Shown here: positions 10,101-19,873 of the stretch, piece by piece
How the letters are laid out: each line of letters opens with the position of its first letter
How positions within the stretch are numbered: the first letter of the stretch is position 1
Origin: Euphorbia lathyris
Taxonomy: Eukaryota; Streptophyta; Magnoliopsida; Malpighiales; Euphorbiaceae
Assembly (NCBI RefSeq): GCF_963576675.1
Contig: NC_088918.1
Coordinates: 60,283,501 to 60,347,500 of the forward strand
Direction of reading: 5' to 3'
Length of the DNA: 64,000 nucleotides
Notes under the pieces: model-generated
The model's input: only the letters and a program-made list of their open reading frames with translations
Told to the model about the DNA's origin: nothing
Database searches by the model: none
Made by a program: the position numbers and the translations under genes

Positions 10101-11640
10101 CAGCTTCAAGAGCTTACCACTCAGTTCTACTCTAGAGAAGTTACAAACCCTGTTTCAGGATGCTCAGGCGGTATATCAGAAGAGGATCGGATCCATTCTA
10201 TCGTATCAATCCCAGTTCCGAAAAGAACAAAAAGATGCTCATCAGGCCCTAGAGGAATTGCTCCATAAATCTGTTACCACCCTGACCAAACTTATCCAGT
10301 CAAACTATGATTCCAATCAGCCAATCACTCACGCTCCCTGTCAAGTTTACCCCTGATAGAGGAATTCTGGGTAGCATCCCTACGAACTATCAGCCTGGGG
10401 AGCATTCATCCCTACGAACATTTCTTTTCTTTTTTTTTATGTAAATGAAAACATTTCTCTTCTCAAAAGAAAACATTTCTGTTCTTTATTCATACATGTA
10501 ATGTCAACTAAGAATAAAATGATTAAATGAACTGTTATAAGAAAAGTCCAGTTGAAAAAATAATGTCCTTTTTTTATAACTAACAAGATCCTAAGAAGTT
10601 CTGATATAGTGGTAATAGAGTCAATTCATAAGTCCATTGACGACTTCATTAATTTCGACAATTATATTAAATACACCTAGTTGTCACATTTGGTTTTTAT
10701 GTCTTACTATATAAATCAGTAATGTTTATATATAATACTCGTAGTAACAGAAGCATATGTTCAAGCCGGGACAATCTGAATCAGTTTCAATATTCATGGT
10801 TGGAGCAATGAAAGCTTTTCTTATCAATCATGTATCTATCAGAAGAACAACTTAATTCTAGAAGCGTTGCCAAACTTGTCATCTCTAAACATGGCTTAGG
10901 CACTACTGCCACAACAGCATTTAAGGAAAAGCATGAACAAGCTAACTTTATCCAAGATGTATACATTCAAAAAATACATGAGAACAGTAACTTACATAAA
11001 AGTGCAGCAATACTTACAAGGATGGAGAATAACAGGGTGCCAAATTGCCAATTGAAGAACGATTTATCTTGCTGATCAATCCTGCCATGTCCTGCAATTC
11101 ATATAAAGGCAATTAGCAAGTAAAGAAGTGGGGGAAAAAAAGTGAAATATTTTGTATGTCCTAAACATTGTACTAACCAGGAGATTGTTAATCATAATAA
11201 CTCGTAAGGTTAGTATATAGTTAGAGAGTTTGTTAGTTATAACAGCTAGCTAGCTAACATATAAGTTGTAATAGATTCTTTAATCCAAATTTGCATTCTG
11301 TCTTCATTCTTTTCCTAAAATCTTTTAACTTCTTCTTTCAAACAAAGCATAAGAAGAATATGATTAAATGGAATAAAGGCTTAAACAACTATTTATCCTC
11401 TGACCAATCAATAATGTTTGTGTTTCCAGTTTTCTACTAAGCTAAACTCAAACACTAAAATTACGTATCGATTTCGTGTCATGTGTAATATTGCCACCTC
11501 TTGCTGCACCAACTAGAAAATGTTTTCGCTTGATATGATTTAAGTATGCAAATTGCAAAGATCTCACACAAGAAACAAATTTGCAATGTCCTCCATTGGG
11601 ACAGCAAGAATGTAATCAATGATACATTCTCACAAGCCGT
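7136..11640. repeat. Segmental duplication, unit B
   Basis: This is the second copy of the unit described at 1600. It starts with about 200 bp shared only with the third copy at 13700 (AAAACATGTCCA, AGTGTTGCTT) and then follows unit A to about 11640, where the match ends at CATTCTCACAAGC. The final codons of the small gene are recognisable (CCTCAAATCAGTAA near 7339) but no coding exon precedes them, so this copy of the gene is lost. No intact gene is visible in the unit. Confidence 0.8.
9836..10440 (+). pseudogene. Ty3/gypsy 5' remnant, unit B copy
   Basis: This is the counterpart of the remnant at 4150. The primer site is degraded (CAGTATCAGAGAC at about 9990). The gag start ATG (10083) meets a stop after three codons (GCA TGA), and the second frame from 10087 holds LEKLQTLFQDAQ, IGSILSYQSQF and KDAHQALEELLHKS before a frameshift near 10340. 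The extra damage relative to unit A indicates independent decay after the duplication. Confidence 0.6.
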
Positions 11641-13372
11641 TTGATTAGGTAGCAAGGTAAAACGTCAATAATAGATTTTTCTTTTTTTTTTTTTTTTTGA
11701 AGAATAAAAATAATAGAAATATACTAATAAAATTTCAGCATGCTTAAATAATTAAACTATCCATATAATGTATATACATAATTTGCACTTGAATTATAAG
11801 AAAATTAAAAAAAATTATTGTCTACAAATTGTAACAAAATTAATATACCAGCCCAAAAAAGTTAAGAAAAATAATATTAATTGAGTATGAACTTGTTTTG
11901 TATAAATGAACTCTCAAAATAATTGCATAATAAAGTTTTAAATTCAAGCTTAAAAATATTATATTATGCTATTAAGATACATAATTATCGATTTTCTTTT
12001 ATTTTCTCGTAAATTTTCATTTTATCATCCTTAAGAAAGAAATATAAACTAATAGATTAAAGAATCACGTATCGTTGCATGAAAATGCATAGTTCGTACT
12101 GTACGTGAATATATTTATCACGTGCTTATATACTATTAAAAGTAGATACACCCAAGTAAAGTAATATTTGTCGTTTGTAATTTAATGGTTCTTTGTTAAG
12201 ATATTAATAAAAATTAATTTTCCCATAACTTTTCATTTATCATTTAAGAAGGAATACAAATTATAATATGTCATTAAAATAACCAATAATTGGATGAAAA
12301 TATATAGTTCATATATAAGTGGATACAATTTATACAGGGCTTATATTTTTTTTTTAATTATTATTGAAATTGAGGAGGAGGGAAAAGATCATAGGACATC
12401 CCAGCTAGGTTGGCACCCCCTATGGATCAGAACCCCCGACCCGACTTTATTAATGCAAGTATGAAGTTATTTTTCATGTTGAGTTTTAATTTAAGAGCTC
12501 GTGTTGTAATTTCAATCATTAATCATAAAATTAATTATTAAGATTTAACTGCTAAATTCTAGAATTTCATTATTCATTTATTGGGTAACTAAATATCAGC
12601 CATTGATTTTGTAATTAAAGATTGAGATGTATTAAACATGATCTCTCGAATTAAAATCCAATTTGAGATAATTCAAATACGGTGTATATATATATATATA
12701 CATTAATATAGTAAATGTTTGTCAAGTGCAATTTAATGAATTAATAATTTAATGATTTTCTGTTAAGAAATAATACAAATAATGTTATTAAAGTTCCTAT
12801 GCAGCTACGTTACACATGAAAAAAAATTACTTCCGAACTGTTGATACTACATTTTTCGAATGCTGCTGAAATGGATGATGCTCTATTAACCGAGTTTTTT
12901 ATTCTAAGCTGGCTTTTTCTTTCATTAAGGGATTAATGTGACTCAAAATAAAAGATCATGAAATGAATGTGTTGAAATAAAAAATCGGAGACTCAATCCA
13001 CCAAATTAAATTATGAGCAACTTCAAAATGTCTTTTGCCTGTTTCTATAATTGGATTATATATGCAAATAAATGATACCTGATGATTAAAATTTTAAATT
13101 CCAAATAAAATGATATTGAAAAGAATATAGGAATTATATTGGTAAAATTTAATGAATAAAGTATAATTGATGGAAAGTTTGACAAAAATACTTAGAAACG
13201 AGAGCTACAGCGGAAGAATCATCATGACTTCAACCAGAAGATCGATCAACATTAAATCCAAGTACAAAGGTCAGAATTAATAAAAAAAAAAATTGTATAA
13301 ATTCCAGATTAAAAACTAAAAAATATGTAAATATGATGAAGAAAGAGAATAAGAAGAAGAGAGAATTGAGAA
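11641..13372. other. AT-rich intergenic stretch, half of a direct-repeat pair
   Basis: From about 11730 to 12640 this region matches 16222-17190 in the same orientation; landmarks are TTAAATAATTAAACTATCCA and the phrase around CATAATTATCGATT. Copy one carries an extra piece of about 100 bp near 12345-12455 (GGACATCCCAGCTAGGTTGG) that copy two lacks. A short TA microsatellite lies near 12685. No coding sequence or RNA gene is seen. Confidence 0.6.
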
Positions 13373-13652
13373 TTGAGAATTGACAATGAAAATCTTCCAA
13401 CCTCAATAACATGGTGTCTCAAGGAAGTTGATCAAAATATATGGATTCCTGAGGTTGATAATCCTGAACAACATAGAGATTATTGGACTCACATCTTCAA
13501 CTCAACTATCAGTTCCAATTATAATCCTTTTTTTGAAACAAGTTCCAATTCTAATCCTAATAATGAGATATTTTATGTTTGTGTTTGATGAACTCAATCT
13601 ATTACACCTAGTTTTTCTGAATTAAAAATGCAGGGTGCAAGTGGAAGCAGAT
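13373..13652 (+). pseudogene. Degenerate paralogue of the small gene at 1283
   Basis: The frame reading IPEVDNPEQHRDYWTHIFNS resembles IPDYMAYVDNAEQKSDEWTR of the gene at 1283, and both are followed by a Ser-rich tail and a possible second exon. The acceptor TGCAG is at 13632-13636, followed by GGT GCA AGT GGA AGC AGA TAA. The donor expected after AATAATGAG is ATATTT instead of a GT site. The frame has no ATG: an in-frame TGA lies at 13367-13369 and only TTG follows. I therefore call it a pseudogene, although an unseen upstream exon could supply a start. Confidence 0.5.
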
Positions 13653-13699
13653 AAATGGAAGAACATGCTTTTAAAGGAGACACCATTCAAGCATTTATT

Positions 13700-14225
13700 T
13701 AGCTTTTGTTGAAAACATGTCCACCCATAGGATGAAGTGTTTATATTTAGAGTTAAAGTTTATTTTTACAAAACATAATAGGCTTCTTAGATTATTATCT
13801 TGAAAATTGGAATCCTTTTAGTGTTGCTTAACTTATGGTGTTATTTCAACTCGAAATTAAAATGCTGGATGCTTTAAGTTACCCATTAGTGCCTGAAATG
13901 CCTCACATCAGTAAAAAAAAAAAAAGGAAGCCAGGTACTTATTGCATCCTTATCTAAAGTAATTACAAGCACCAAAGTGATTTATCTAAAGTAATAATTA
14001 GGCACTACTTAGACATCAATTTAGAAAGAAAGCTATAAATAACTAAACATTTGTCTTATTCTTGTAATGTTAGGCAAGCTGGGTCTTTTTGTCTATTCTT
14101 TTGGATGCTTATTTACTGATTAAATGGTATTTACACAAGTATTCTTAATGCAGAACTCGATTGAGGTCTTTTATCACAGTAATTTTTAGTTAAGTTGCGT
14201 TTTCTGACGTTCAGGAAGAAATTGA
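13700..14225. repeat. Segmental duplication, partial third copy
   Basis: About 520 bp match the first part of unit B (7136-7635), including the AAAACATGTCCA opening, the remnant AATGCCTCACATCAGT of the small gene's end and the following TCTTATTCTTGTAATGTTAGG. The match stops near CAGGAAGAAATT. It lies downstream of the degenerate paralogue, as unit A lies downstream of the intact gene, so gene and downstream block were probably duplicated together. Confidence 0.75.
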
Positions 14226-14839
14226 ACATCAAAGCAGAGAATAAAGATTCATAAAAGGAGAAATAAAGACCAAGAGTAGCTTACTGGAACCGGATGATAA
14301 CGGAACCCCTTGTTAGACATCCCTCGTTGCTAAATGAGGAAGCTATATGGCTCCTTAAATATGTGAGGCAATCCTTATCCTTTCAAAGTACCTTTTGGGC
14401 AGAAAACCAATTCAACACTCTTACCACCTGAAACAGAGACGAAAGAGATAAACATGTGACCACCTCCCCCCACCACTGTTGCAGGAAACACAGACAGCAA
14501 AACACATGAAAAAACAAGTAACAAAAGAAAGAGTGACGGCAATTCTTAAAAAACGAATCCGGTACCTGAAGTGTTCCCAGCTAATACAGGTTCATAATCA
14601 CATTTCTACAGAGGAACTCTGCTGAATCTGCCGTTTGGGTGGATCATTGAGCAAAGGCCAAGAAATAACGAGAAATATGTTGGTTTATCAGATCAGGTTC
14701 TTTTCCGCTAGGGCTTTCTTCTTCAACTTAATTTAGGCGTATTGATTGCGTTTTTTCAGTGTTTGATTTCCGTTTTTCTATTTACAAAGCGTGTTTGGTT
14801 TCTTCTAATTGTTAAAAAAATAAATAAATAAATAAATAT
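14226..14839. other. Intergenic stretch with no convincing gene
   Basis: Unique sequence of moderate GC follows the third duplicate. On the minus strand an ATG at about 14321 opens MSNKGFRYHPVPV and runs into a GTAAGC donor near 14282, which could be a first exon. I could not find a continuing exon or a recognisable family, so it is left uncalled. Confidence 0.3.
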
Positions 14840-15263
14840 CTAATACATTGCCCGCCTTAAATTTGTGCAAAATAGTAGATTGTTTTTTTAAGCTTTGCAA
14901 ATGTTTCACTAACTTCCTTACTTATTTCGTATTATCAGCTCTTTAAACTTGTCCATAGAACTAAATTAGCTCCCTGAAATTTGAAAGTGTCTCACAAACT
15001 TCCTAAATTTGCTTATTCTGTAACAACTAAATACAAAAACTTATTAAACCTAAAGTTTTTGTATTTAGTTGTTACAGAATAAGCAACTTTAGGGAGTTGG
15101 TGAAACACTTGCAAAGTTCATGGAGCTAATCTACTTTTATGGACAAGTTTAAAGAGCTGGTGATACGGAATAAGCAAGTTTAGGAAGCTGGTGAGACACT
15201 TACAAAGTTCAGAAAACCAATCTACTATTTTGGATAAGTTCAGAGAGCTGGTGATGTATTAGG
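14840..15263. mobile_element. Foldback MITE with repeated half-units, about 424 bp
   Basis: The two halves are inverted copies meeting at about 15050 (TTTTTGTATTTAGTTGTTAC against GTAACAACTAAATACAAAAA). The right end read inward is GCCTAATACATCACC; the left end is CTAATACATTGCCC. Each arm consists of two related half-units containing AGCTCTTTAAACTTG and TTGCTTATTC, so there are four in all. It has no coding capacity, and I could not define a target duplication because both flanks are A-rich or TA-rich. Confidence 0.7.
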
Positions 15264-15486
15264 CAAAAAAAAAAAAAAACTAGAAATAACATACTCTTAC
15301 AAGGTAGGCTCTCAAATTGCTGAAACTTGATTCTGAGTTTGAGTTCGAATTCGAAGATACATAGCAAAGTTTAATTGGAAGAGTATTCATCCAAATATAT
15401 TTACGAGTCTCGAACCAAGAAATTGGACAAACTATAAAAAAATAACATATTATTACCTTCAAAAAAAAATAACATACTATTATAAA

Positions 15487-16157
15487 CAGGGGCGTATACA
15501 GGGGGACCTGGGGGTGCCCGGGCCCCTCCGGGCGTCGGAACCACCATGGTCACGAGTAGTTTCGGTCCCCTCAAATATTAGTGTATATACACTATGTGTA
15601 GTAATATTTTATTGTTTAAAGGTAGATGAGATGGTTAAAACACTTGTTTTTTTTTAAATGTCCTAGGTTCAATTCCCCCTAACCTCTATTTATTTTAGAA
15701 AGTGTTTATTTACTTAAATTTTAAATATAAAAATGTTATAATTTTTTTTAAACTAGTATTGAACTAATAAAAAAAATTAAGTATATTCCATTACGTGTTT
15801 GGCTTGTCCAAAATTCAAAATTTCTAATTTTTTTCGGCCTGTTAGGTATTTTTAAATCCAAATTTCTAATTTTTATTGGTTTGTTAGGCCTCTATAAATC
15901 CAAATTTCTAATATTTTTTTGGCTTGTTAGGCCTTTCTAAATCCAAATTTTTAATTTTTTGGCCTGTTAGGCCTTCATAAATCCAAATTTCTAATTTTTT
16001 TGGCCTCTTAGGTCTCCTTAAAATTGTTCTTGATCATTCAAATTATAACACGCATATATAAAAAAAAATTAAGCAGGTTCGAATTAGCAAAAAAAAAAAT
16101 TTCCGAACATACGTGTAAAATCGGCCCCCCAACCGACTAATCTTGTATTCGCCACTG
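15487..16157. mobile_element. Non-autonomous hAT-type element, 671 bp
   Basis: The left end is CAGGGGCGTATACA and the right end read inward is CAGTGGCGAATACA. They are flanked by an exact 8-bp duplication ATTATAAA (15479-15486 and 16158-16165). Short imperfect inverted repeats starting CAG and 8-bp target duplications are the hallmark of the hAT superfamily. No transposase is present. The interior carries a minisatellite and a tRNA-like stretch (GTAGATGAGATGGTTAAAAC, then GGTTCAATTCC). Confidence 0.85.
15812..16025. repeat. Minisatellite, about five copies of a 45-bp unit
   Basis: Five degenerate tandem units share AAATCCAAATTTCTAATTTT followed by GGCCTGTTAGGCCT and a short variable linker. 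They lie wholly inside the hAT-type element and make up about a third of it. GGCCTGTTAGGCC is itself a near-palindrome. Confidence 0.75.
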
Positions 16158-16221
16158 ATTATAAATAATATATTAGAGAAAATAATAAGAAATATACGCT
16201 TAATTTTTATTTTATTTTTTT

Positions 16222-17190
16222 AAGAAGCATGCTTAAATAATTAAACTATCCATATAATGTATATACATAATTTGCATTTGTGAGGCGTTTGATATTCTAT
16301 TGGGATAAGAATAAGGATAAAAGTTGGGACGGGGATAATGATAAATGGTTAGGATAAGGATAAAAATATGATAGTTAAGAATTACAAGAATAAAAATTAA
16401 AAAATATATATTATCTACAAAAGTCAAGAAAAATAATGTTAATTCGGTATAAATTTATTTTAAATAATTAATTTTTAAAATAATTGTATAATAAATTTTT
16501 AAATTCAAGCATAAAAATATTATATTCTCTTCTTGAAATTCATAATTATCGATTGTGTTTTCTTTTCTTATAAGTTTTTATTTTATCACTCTTCAAAAAG
16601 AAATATAAAAATTTATAGGTAAAAGAAATCATGTTTCATTACATGAAAAAAGTAGTTTGTACGTGAATATATTTATCATGTGTTTATATAATATTAAAAG
16701 CAAATACATCTGGGTAAAAGTAACAAATTACAATTTAATGATTATTTGTTAAGATTTCTTCAAAAAAAAATGATTATTTGTTAAGATATTAACACAAATT
16801 AATTTCCCATAACTTTTCATTTATCAATTAAAGGAATACAATGATGGAAAAAATAAAGTAAGACTTATTTTGTAAAAAACAAACTAAACATGACTTTTAC
16901 CCAATATATAATATCATTAAATTAACTTATAATTGGATGAAAAGGCATATTTCATATACAGGTGAATATAATTTATACATGGCTTGTAAACTACTAAAGC
17001 TGAAGTGGTTTTTTTTTCTTTTTTTTGGGAAAGTGGTATGAAGTGATCTTTTCAAGTTGAGTTTTAACTTAAGAGTCACTATTGTAATTTTAATTATTAA
17101 TTATAAAATTAATTATTGAGATTTAATTGCTAAATTTTAGAATTTTATTATTCTAATAAAATATCAACCATTGATTTTAATTAGAAGGCT
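16222..17190. repeat. Second copy of the direct repeat at 11730
   Basis: It follows the first copy through AAACTATCCATATAATG, CATAATTATCGATT, CACGTGCTTATATA-like and AATTAATTATTGAGATTTAA landmarks. It carries small private changes, including a GGGATAAGAATAAGGATAAA stretch at 16300. Unit and copies are non-coding. The stretch from 17190 to 17580 has a purine-rich block (17285-17360) and nothing else I can name; it could be LTR sequence of the decayed gypsy element that follows. Confidence 0.6.
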
Positions 17191-17579
17191 TTGTCATCCT
17201 TGTATTATCAACCATCAATTAATTATTTTATATTTATTCCCAAAATACAAAAGACAATTGTCACATATGGAACTAACATGAGCATTTAGAAGAAGAAAAG
17301 AGTTCGAGAAAGAGAGGAAGATTTGAGAGAGAGAAAAGAAGAAGACGGGAAAAAAAGTTGTATATTCTCATTCACAATTTCCCTTACAAGGCATGACAAA
17401 TAAAAAGGATAATTGCTTGTTAACGTGGCAGTTAGTACAATTATACCGTTAATATCTCAAATATGGAATAACCAACTATATGCAAAAGGACAAATAATCA
17501 AAGGTACAACAATTCAACAATAGAATAATATAGGCTAAACCCCAAATCAGTCCTTCCACTTCTTATTTCTCCTTTGATA

Positions 17580-18575
17580 TGTGATAGTTCCTCTGGCTTG
17601 AAAACATTCTTGATCCCAAGAATGGAAAAAGTCCAGAAAGTTTTGGGCTATGATAGTAGAGTCTTCCCAAGTGAAGTCGATGGCATATTGACCAGTCTAG
17701 TGGATGAGCAGTTGAGGAATCGAGTTGTCACCAATTATGGCGTTGCAAGTGTTCAAGGTCTTGAGTGGGTGAAGGAGACCAGGGCCATCATACACAGGAG
17801 GTAGTGTGGTCAAGGGAGGAGTTTGAGTTTCAGGTTTCTTCTTCAAGAGAGAAATATGAAAGATTGGATGAACAAGACAAGTATCAGGCAACTTGAGTTT
17901 ATATGCAACCTTACCAATTTTAGCTTCCACTTGGAATACCCCATAAAACTTCACAGAAAGCTTGTGAGACTGCCTGAGAACAAGGGTAGACTGCTTATAA
18001 GGTTGTAATTTAAGAAAAAAACCTGATCTCCTGGACTGAAATTCTTGTCAGAATAACAACGGTTTGTAAATTGCTTCATCTGATTCTGGGCCTTAGCAAG
18101 ATTCATCCATTGGCGGGCTTGCAACATGTCTCCATAGCAGCAACATCAGACAGCAGGCAAGACAGGTAGAGAAAGCACCATGCTATAAAGGGCTTGAAAC
18201 GGACTCATGTTTATGGCGCTATGAAAGGAACAGTTATACCAATATTCAGCAAGGCTGATCCAATGAGCCCATTTTTTAGGATCTACGAAACACATGCTAC
18301 GGAGGTAGCCTTCGAGACACTGATTCAACCGTTCAGTTTTTCCATCCGTTTAAGGATGATACGCACTACTGTAAAGCAATTGAATACCCAATAAATGCAT
18401 TTGTTCCCACCACAAACTACCTATAAAAATTATGTCTCTGTCAGACACAATTGTGCAAGGCATTCCATGCAACTTGAACACTTGATCGAGGAAGGCCTTG
18501 GCCACTGTAGCGGTAGAAAATGGATGTCGCAGAGGAATAAAGTAACCTGTTTTGGTGAACCTATCCACCTAAATT
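17580..18575 (-). pseudogene. Ty3/gypsy chromovirus integrase, C-terminal fragment
   Basis: In the minus direction the blocks run in the order of a gypsy integrase. MDRFTKTGYFIPLRH and IVSDRDIIF (second catalytic Asp) come first, then SSAYHP followed after a stop by TDGKTERLNQCLEGYLR (catalytic Glu), and WAHWISLAEYWYN. Next is the GPY/F-like KFYGVFQVEAKIGKVAYKL, and LVHPIFHISLLKK. A chromodomain-like tail, QYAIDFTWEDSTIIAQNFLD, closes it. Stops (one in the HP-TDG motif, one before TGQYA) and frameshifts (about 18330, 18145, 17960) break it, and RT and gag are absent. In live elements the protein inserts cDNA into the host chromosome and the chromodomain directs it to chromatin; this copy is inactive. 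Confidence 0.85.
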
Positions 18576-18979
18576 ATGTAATTTAAAATGATAAACTACT
18601 TAATGTTTTAACATATAACATAGACATAATATACTATTAATTCCAATAATATATTTGAAATTTATAATTTGTGGATTTATAATTTCATGGAAACCTATAA
18701 CAATTAGGCCATTTTCAATTGTTTAGTGTTTTTTTTTAGAAAATTAGTGTTATATTTTTCAAAAGTAAAATCAATATTAGTTTTATAAAATGACAAACAT
18801 TTTTAAACTAACAATTTTTTTTTATTTATAGGACATCCTTTCAGTGGGAATAATAGTGAAAACCCGAGAAATTATATTATACTTGGTGCAATACACTTGT
18901 CCAATCAAATGATGCAACTTGTACATATTTGTTTCTTACCACCAATCTCCCATAAATTGGTATTCATTCATATTTTAAT

Positions 18980-19487
18980 GGGATAAGGTGCAAAAATACT
19001 CCTAATATATAAAATGATGCAATTTTACCCATAATGTTGGTAACAAATAGCAATTTTACCTCTAATATTATCAAATTGGATCAATTTAAGAAACAATTCA
19101 TCAAACTGTCTTCTCGATCATGAATGTTGTATTCTACACTTCATGTGTGAGTCATTTTATCACTCATTAGTAACAAATCATTAACATATGATTATACGTG
19201 AATTTAAAAAAAAAAACTAAAAAATGTACTATCTATTGTACGAGTCGGATCAATTTTATAAATATTAATTTTCAAGTCTATTATTAAATCACAGAAAATA
19301 TGAAATCTTTTTTTAAAAATAAACTAATATGCAATTGATGTAGAATAAAGAACAAAATATTTATATTTTATAATAATATCTGAAATTGCTTTTAGCTGCC
19401 AACGTTAGAAATAAAATCACAATTTTAAACATTAGGAATAAAATTGTTTATAATGATAAACGGTAGAATATTTTTGCACCTTATTCC
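18980..19487. mobile_element. Mutator-type MITE with exact 9-bp target duplication, 508 bp
   Basis: Terminal inverted repeats are GGGATAAGGTGCAAAAATA at the left and the inverse of GGAATAAGGTGCAAAAATA at the right. The flanks are TATTTTAAT at 18971-18979 and again at 19488-19496. Inner sequence includes ATTTTACCCATAATGTTGG and CTTCTCGATCATGAATGTTG, shared with the complex at 24777-27030. No transposase is encoded. Confidence 0.9.
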
Positions 19488-19873
19488 TATTTTAATTAGC
19501 TGAGTGTATTATAATTTATAACTGGTGTACAATAAAAGTACTCAACAAACAAACTGGTCATCTTTTACGAGCCTTTTCGCAGTCCAAAATGAATGCTATG
19601 AATAATTAATTTTGTTTGGTTGAATGATTGAAAATAAAATAGCAAAAAAGTATGCTTTTTACTTTTTATGATTGTTAACTGTCTTTTTTATTTTAGAGGT
19701 GACCATTAAGATACAATAATGTTTCGCGATATACAGCATTTTTTTCGTTATGCAGAATTATGATATTTTTTACTTGTAAAAAAAGAAATATATATATGAA
19801 CTCATAAGCCACACAAGAAATAAAAGAATTTAAATAAGAAAAAATGAAAGTGGTAGCCTCTTATTTACAGAAA

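Noticed and set aside
14282..14321. Minus-strand first exon beginning MSNKGFRYHPVPV
   Set aside because: It has a plausible donor but no detectable following exon or family; kept as a note only.
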